DNA of 64,000 nucleotides from Penumbrarchaeum sp964445525. Its GTDB lineage: Archaea; Thermoplasmatota; Penumbrarchaeia; Penumbrarchaeales; Penumbrarchaeaceae. Below are positions 60,701-64,000 of this stretch, piece by piece. The notes beneath the pieces were generated by a model. That model was not told the origin of the DNA, ran no database searches, and was given only the letters and a program-made list of their open reading frames with translations. The translations under genes were made by a program, and so were the position numbers. Each line of letters opens with the position of its first letter. Within the stretch, counting starts at the first letter, position 1. The stretch lies in assembly GCA_964445525.1 (NCBI GenBank), contig CAYULA010000002.1, positions 1 through 64,000 on the forward strand, read 5' to 3'.

Positions 60701-63421
60701 CTAAAATCCGAAGCTGAAATACGCTCCGATGGTGCTCTCGAGGAACAGAACGTAAATGATAACAAAGGATCCGGCAAGCATCAGGAGCACCGCGGATACC
60801 TTCTTTATCACCTGGGTCTTGGAAACCATCCTCTGGAGGAAACCCGAACCCGAGGCAGCCATGTAGGTGAACAGCACCATCATGGCGCCGAGGGAAAGGG
60901 TGTAAAGTCCGAATATGAGCGCCCCTCCGAGGATCCCTCCTATTGCAAAGGAGATCAGTATCATACCGATGAATGCAGGGGCCATGCAGCTGGAGGCGGC
61001 GGCTCCGTATCCGAATCCGTATGCGAACAGTCCGCCGGCCGAGGAATCCTCCTCGGAGGACCTTCCCCTCATCCTCGCTATCATGATCTCGAAGGGCCTC
61101 TTGATGTAATCCATTCCTCTTTCAAGGAATGAATCCTTCCCTATGAAGGTCAGAAATCCCAGTATTACCAGTACCCCGCCAATGGGCAGGATCAGGAAAC
61201 GAAGATACTGCTGGATCGCGCCTCCGACTATTGTAACCAGTATTCCGATGAGTATGAAGAAGGTGATTATGCCCGCAGCAGCGACCATGCCCCCGATCAG
61301 AGGATTCTGCTTTCTCCCGGTGGAGGATTCCTGGGTGATGTAATACGAGATATAACCCGGGAGCATGGGAAGGGAGCAGGGCGAGAAGAAGGTGACAATT
61401 CCGAAAAGGGCTGCTATCGATCCGAAGGCAATGAGGGACCCTCCGGTCTGGGTTATGGAGACGGCCTTGTAATCTCCGGTATGGGAATCCTCTATCTTAT
61501 CAAGGACGGTATCCTTGTTGATGATCCCCGTGTGCTGATAGACGATATCCCCGTTGGGAGCAATTATTACCATCTTCGGTACCGCCAGTGCATCGAAGAG
61601 TTCAACGAAATCCCTGTTGAGGCCTATGGGCCATTCGGCCCCGTATTTTTCCTGGAAATCGTTCATGGCTTTGTTTGTATCGGCGTTGTCAACCGATACC
61701 GAAAGGAACTCCACATCATCGCCGTATTTATCTTTGGCTTCTTCGAAGACGTCAACCACGATCGGCATCTCCTCGTTGCAGCTTGCACAGGTTGTGAACA
61801 TTATGTCAATAACCAGTGTCTTCCCCTCGTACATATCCGGGGTGTGTAACACTCCGTTGGTGTCGGTAACCCTGAAATCAGGAACCGATGATGTGGATCC
61901 CGTGAAAACCGAAGCGGCCGAGATCGATGTGATTATTATTCCGAGCGCCACGATTATTGCCAGACTCGCTTTCGAGGAAAACACCTTCAGCAGTCCCCCC
62001 TGGACCTTCCTCGTGGCAATGTATAGTACGGGCCCCAGTATGATCAGTATTATTCCGATTGTCAGGAACAGGGTTCCCGTCTCCATTCCGATCAGGGCCG
62101 TGTTCTTGTCCTTGGACGCCTCTTCCTGGCTTACCAGGGTGTATATCTGAGAGGAGGACTGGGCAAACTGATCGTCATAGAGCAGAACCTGGGCATAGAG
62201 AGGTCCTCCCGAGTGTTCTATCTCGGCAGTGCCGGTGGCGTCGGAGTAGGCATAGCAGACCCCCTGATCATCGCATACCTCCTCCCCTGTTATGGTGAGT
62301 TCCACCGGTTCCCAGGAGGGCATATCCACTCCCTTCTGATTGATGAAGACGAAACCCCTGGCTATCCCACCCTCGTCATCCATGGTGACGGTGACCGTGT
62401 TATCGTTCAGTGTAAGTGACTTCACCTTTGGAGGTTGATTTTCCCTGTCGTATGCGGTGGACCTTGATGTTGCGGACTGGACGCATCTGATGGAATTCGC
62501 CCTCTGGTTTCCGTCAGTGCCTCCGGGGCTGGAATCCGTGTCGGTGGTATCGAATATTGCGGCTACGGCATACATGTCCTGAGCTTTTATCGGGATCGTG
62601 GCCTCGGGAATCTGGTAGGTGAAGGAGAACACCTTCTCGGTGCCCATGTTCATGGTGAATCTCTCGTCTTGTGCCGCATAGCCTCTGAAAACCGCATCGT
62701 TGGATACGTTCATGTCATATACCAGCGAATAGGCGGTGACGTTGTCTTCCACCATGAATACGTAAAGGGATCCTTGAAGGGGAAGAAGATTTCCTCCCAC
62801 CATCTTTGCGTTGGCCTCGTACGTTGCCTTTACCTCGACGTAAAATGAGCTCCCGTCGAATATCTGGTCCACCTCCATCTTCACGAAGGGAAAGGACCAG
62901 GAAAGCCTGTCCATGGGCCTCATAGGGGCGTTGTCATACCTCCTCTCCGATTCCATAAGGGCCCAGTCTATCGTGGGTTTGTCTATTGGTTTATTGGAAG
63001 CCGAGAACCCGCCTATCTCGATGTATCCGCCGTCGAACTGGACATCCGGAGTACCTGCGAGGCCTGGCTGATAATACCTCATTCTGGCTGTGGCTTCCTC
63101 GGTATTGAGATCATCCTCGCCTCCGCCGTTCAATTCATGGAAGACCACCGTGCTGAAAGGTGCGGAAGGGTCCTCCCTGCCCTCCATATAAGTATCATGG
63201 ACGGCTTTCTCGGGAGAATCCGCATCCGGTCCGCTTCCCATGCAGGCGGGACAGGATAGGCCGGTGAAGAATTCCATGAGCGGTCTGTGAATGTAACCTT
63301 CCGGCGGTGGCGCATCGGTCTGGAATGAAGGTGCTTGGACGCCGTCTGCATTGAAAGATGTAACCAGTGATGCCAAAATGACGGCTGTCAACGATACGAG
63401 GAATATGATTCTTCCCTTCAT
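60701..63421 (-). CDS. Single-chain Omp28/TlpA/CcdA-type thiol-redox relay
   Basis: 906 residues from the ATG at 63421, preceded by AGGAG with a 9-10 base gap. Signal (IIFLVSLTAVILASLV); Omp28-like thioredoxin domain with C57-PA-C60 (FFTGLSCPACMG); beta-rich region; one helix (LFLTIGIILIILGPVLYIA); a second helix (SLAIIVALGIIITSISAAS); a TlpA/redoxin domain with C545-AS-C548 (MFTTCASCNEEMP); then a CcdA/DsbD-like six-helix membrane domain with C682 (FSPCSLPMLPGY) and C812 (SSCMAPAFIGM). Electrons from cytoplasmic thioredoxin should pass through the membrane Cys pair to the external domains. Fusion of all modules in one chain is unusual. Confidence 0.88.
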   Translation of the reverse strand: MKGRIIFLVSLTAVILASLVTSFNADGVQAPSFQTDAPPPEGYIHRPLMEFFTGLSCPACMGSGPDADSPEKAVHDTYMEGREDPSAPFSTVVFHELNGGGEDDLNTEEATARMRYYQPGLAGTPDVQFDGGYIEIGGFSASNKPIDKPTIDWALMESERRYDNAPMRPMDRLSWSFPFVKMEVDQIFDGSSFYVEVKATYEANAKMVGGNLLPLQGSLYVFMVEDNVTAYSLVYDMNVSNDAVFRGYAAQDERFTMNMGTEKVFSFTYQIPEATIPIKAQDMYAVAAIFDTTDTDSSPGGTDGNQRANSIRCVQSATSRSTAYDRENQPPKVKSLTLNDNTVTVTMDDEGGIARGFVFINQKGVDMPSWEPVELTITGEEVCDDQGVCYAYSDATGTAEIEHSGGPLYAQVLLYDDQFAQSSSQIYTLVSQEEASKDKNTALIGMETGTLFLTIGIILIILGPVLYIATRKVQGGLLKVFSSKASLAIIVALGIIITSISAASVFTGSTSSVPDFRVTDTNGVLHTPDMYEGKTLVIDIMFTTCASCNEEMPIVVDVFEEAKDKYGDDVEFLSVSVDNADTNKAMNDFQEKYGAEWPIGLNRDFVELFDALAVPKMVIIAPNGDIVYQHTGIINKDTVLDKIEDSHTGDYKAVSITQTGGSLIAFGSIAALFGIVTFFSPCSLPMLPGYISYYITQESSTGRKQNPLIGGMVAAAGIITFFILIGILVTIVGGAIQQYLRFLILPIGGVLVILGFLTFIGKDSFLERGMDYIKRPFEIMIARMRGRSSEEDSSAGGLFAYGFGYGAAASSCMAPAFIGMILISFAIGGILGGALIFGLYTLSLGAMMVLFTYMAASGSGFLQRMVSKTQVIKKVSAVLLMLAGSFVIIYVLFLESTIGAYFSFGF

Positions 63422-63532
63422 GGGGCCAGGCTCCTGGGGGTGGTAGGATATATATCTAATAAATCTGGTTATAACTAATTTACCACTGAATGGGTGAGCA
63501 ATATTTATATTCCATACCCTTTGGGCGCCACA

Positions 63533-64000
63533 ATGGACCTCGATCTCTTCGATTATGATCTGCCCCAGGAGATGATCGCACAATCGAAATCTTATCCCAG
63601 GGATATGTCCCGTCTCTTCCATCTCGATGCCAGGGGAGCTGTTTCGAGGTATCGGCATATGAGGTTCAAGGATATCGTTGAAAAGCTTGACCCCGGTGAT
63701 ATCCTGATTTTGAATCGCTCCAGGGTGATCCCAGCGAGGATAAGGACCAGGAAACCCACCGGGGGAAGGTCCGAGGTATTGCTCCTTGGAAGATCGGGCC
63801 GATTTGATTGGGAAGCACTTGTCGGCGGGAAAAGGATCGAGGAAGGCATGGTTCTACTCACCAAAGTGGGTGACATGCGGATATCCGTGGAAAGGAGATT
63901 GGAAGAGGGAAGGTGCATGGTTTGCTTTTACCGGGACGGAGAGAAGGTTCCCCACCATGAAGTTCTGGAATGGCTCAGTGAATTCGGGCTGATGCCAACT
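63533..64000 (+). CDS. queA: QueA-like tRNA ribosyltransferase-isomerase (partial)
   Basis: The first 156 residues; the gene continues past the window. FDYDLPQEMIAQSKSYPRD then MSRLFHLDARG, DILILNRSRVIPARIRT and LLLGRSGRFDWEALVGGKR are clear QueA N-terminal motifs. QueA adds epoxy-cyclopentanediol from SAM to preQ1-modified tRNA in queuosine synthesis, a pathway usual in bacteria rather than archaea. ATATTTATAT at 63501-63510 lies 28 bp before the ATG at 63533. Assignment rests on the N-terminus alone. Confidence 0.88.
   Translation, partial: MDLDLFDYDLPQEMIAQSKSYPRDMSRLFHLDARGAVSRYRHMRFKDIVEKLDPGDILILNRSRVIPARIRTRKPTGGRSEVLLLGRSGRFDWEALVGGKRIEEGMVLLTKVGDMRISVERRLEEGRCMVCFYRDGEKVPHHEVLEWLSEFGLMPT

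Overview
The window looks like chromosomal DNA of an archaeon, most likely a Thermoplasmatota-type heterotroph. The evidence is a complete transcription factor B, TATA boxes placed about 24-28 bp before start codons (leaderless genes), a 2-oxoacid dehydrogenase complex with a T. acidophilum-like short lipoate ligase, an aldehyde:ferredoxin oxidoreductase (AOR) cluster, and many large secreted proteins with one C-terminal membrane anchor. The lineage is an inference from gene content; no rRNA is present. No tRNA, rRNA or CRISPR array was recognised.

Layout. 1-1950 is an AT-rich edge: a nuclease/DGQHR protein running off the window, the 3' remnant of a gene that looks like cas1, and an out-of-frame SHOCT remnant. 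1884-8517 holds a large propeller/Ig surface protein, a SHOCT protein and a triple-PAS hybrid histidine kinase with a degenerate receiver. 8636-15916 holds a DMT transporter, an ABC exporter and a ten-repeat His/Met-rich surface protein. 16099-23581 is central carbon metabolism: thioredoxin-like protein, E1 alpha, E1 beta, E2, lipoate ligase, pyruvate kinase and an acyl-CoA-ligase-like protein. 23693-30330 holds a Cys-cluster protein, a PadR-type regulator with a methyltransferase-like domain, a MacB-type ABC system, a membrane-anchored J-domain protein and a nucleotidyltransferase/HEPN pair. 30331-34788 is a leuA-leuC-leuD operon in which LeuD is fused to a YrdC/Sua5 domain, followed by exonuclease III. 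35973-38402 encodes a membrane-tethered double winged-helix regulator.

38596-44793 is a nine-gene co-directional cluster: two secreted/anchored proteins with molybdopterin-oxidoreductase-like folds, a membrane protein, a poly-ferredoxin, the AOR, a ThiF/MoeB-like E1, a ThiS/MoaD-like carrier, a 60-residue Cys protein and MobB. It reads as a tungsten/molybdenum enzyme with its own cofactor and electron-transfer genes. 45388-48403 holds TFB, a gene-free AT-rich stretch with inverted repeats, and an AlbA_2/ATPase regulator of foreign look. 48615-52570 holds DUF1294, Fic, J-domain, GyrI-like and clostripain genes. 52630-64000 holds more surface proteins, a DMT transporter and Dus sharing one palindromic TATA box, a secreted Omp28-like protein, a single-chain Omp28/TlpA/CcdA thiol relay, and the start of queA.

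Convergent neighbours repeatedly abut stop codon to stop codon with 0-3 bp between them, and several operons overlap by ATGA-type junctions, so the genome is compact. Where a start differs from the longest reading frame, the reason is given in the entry.
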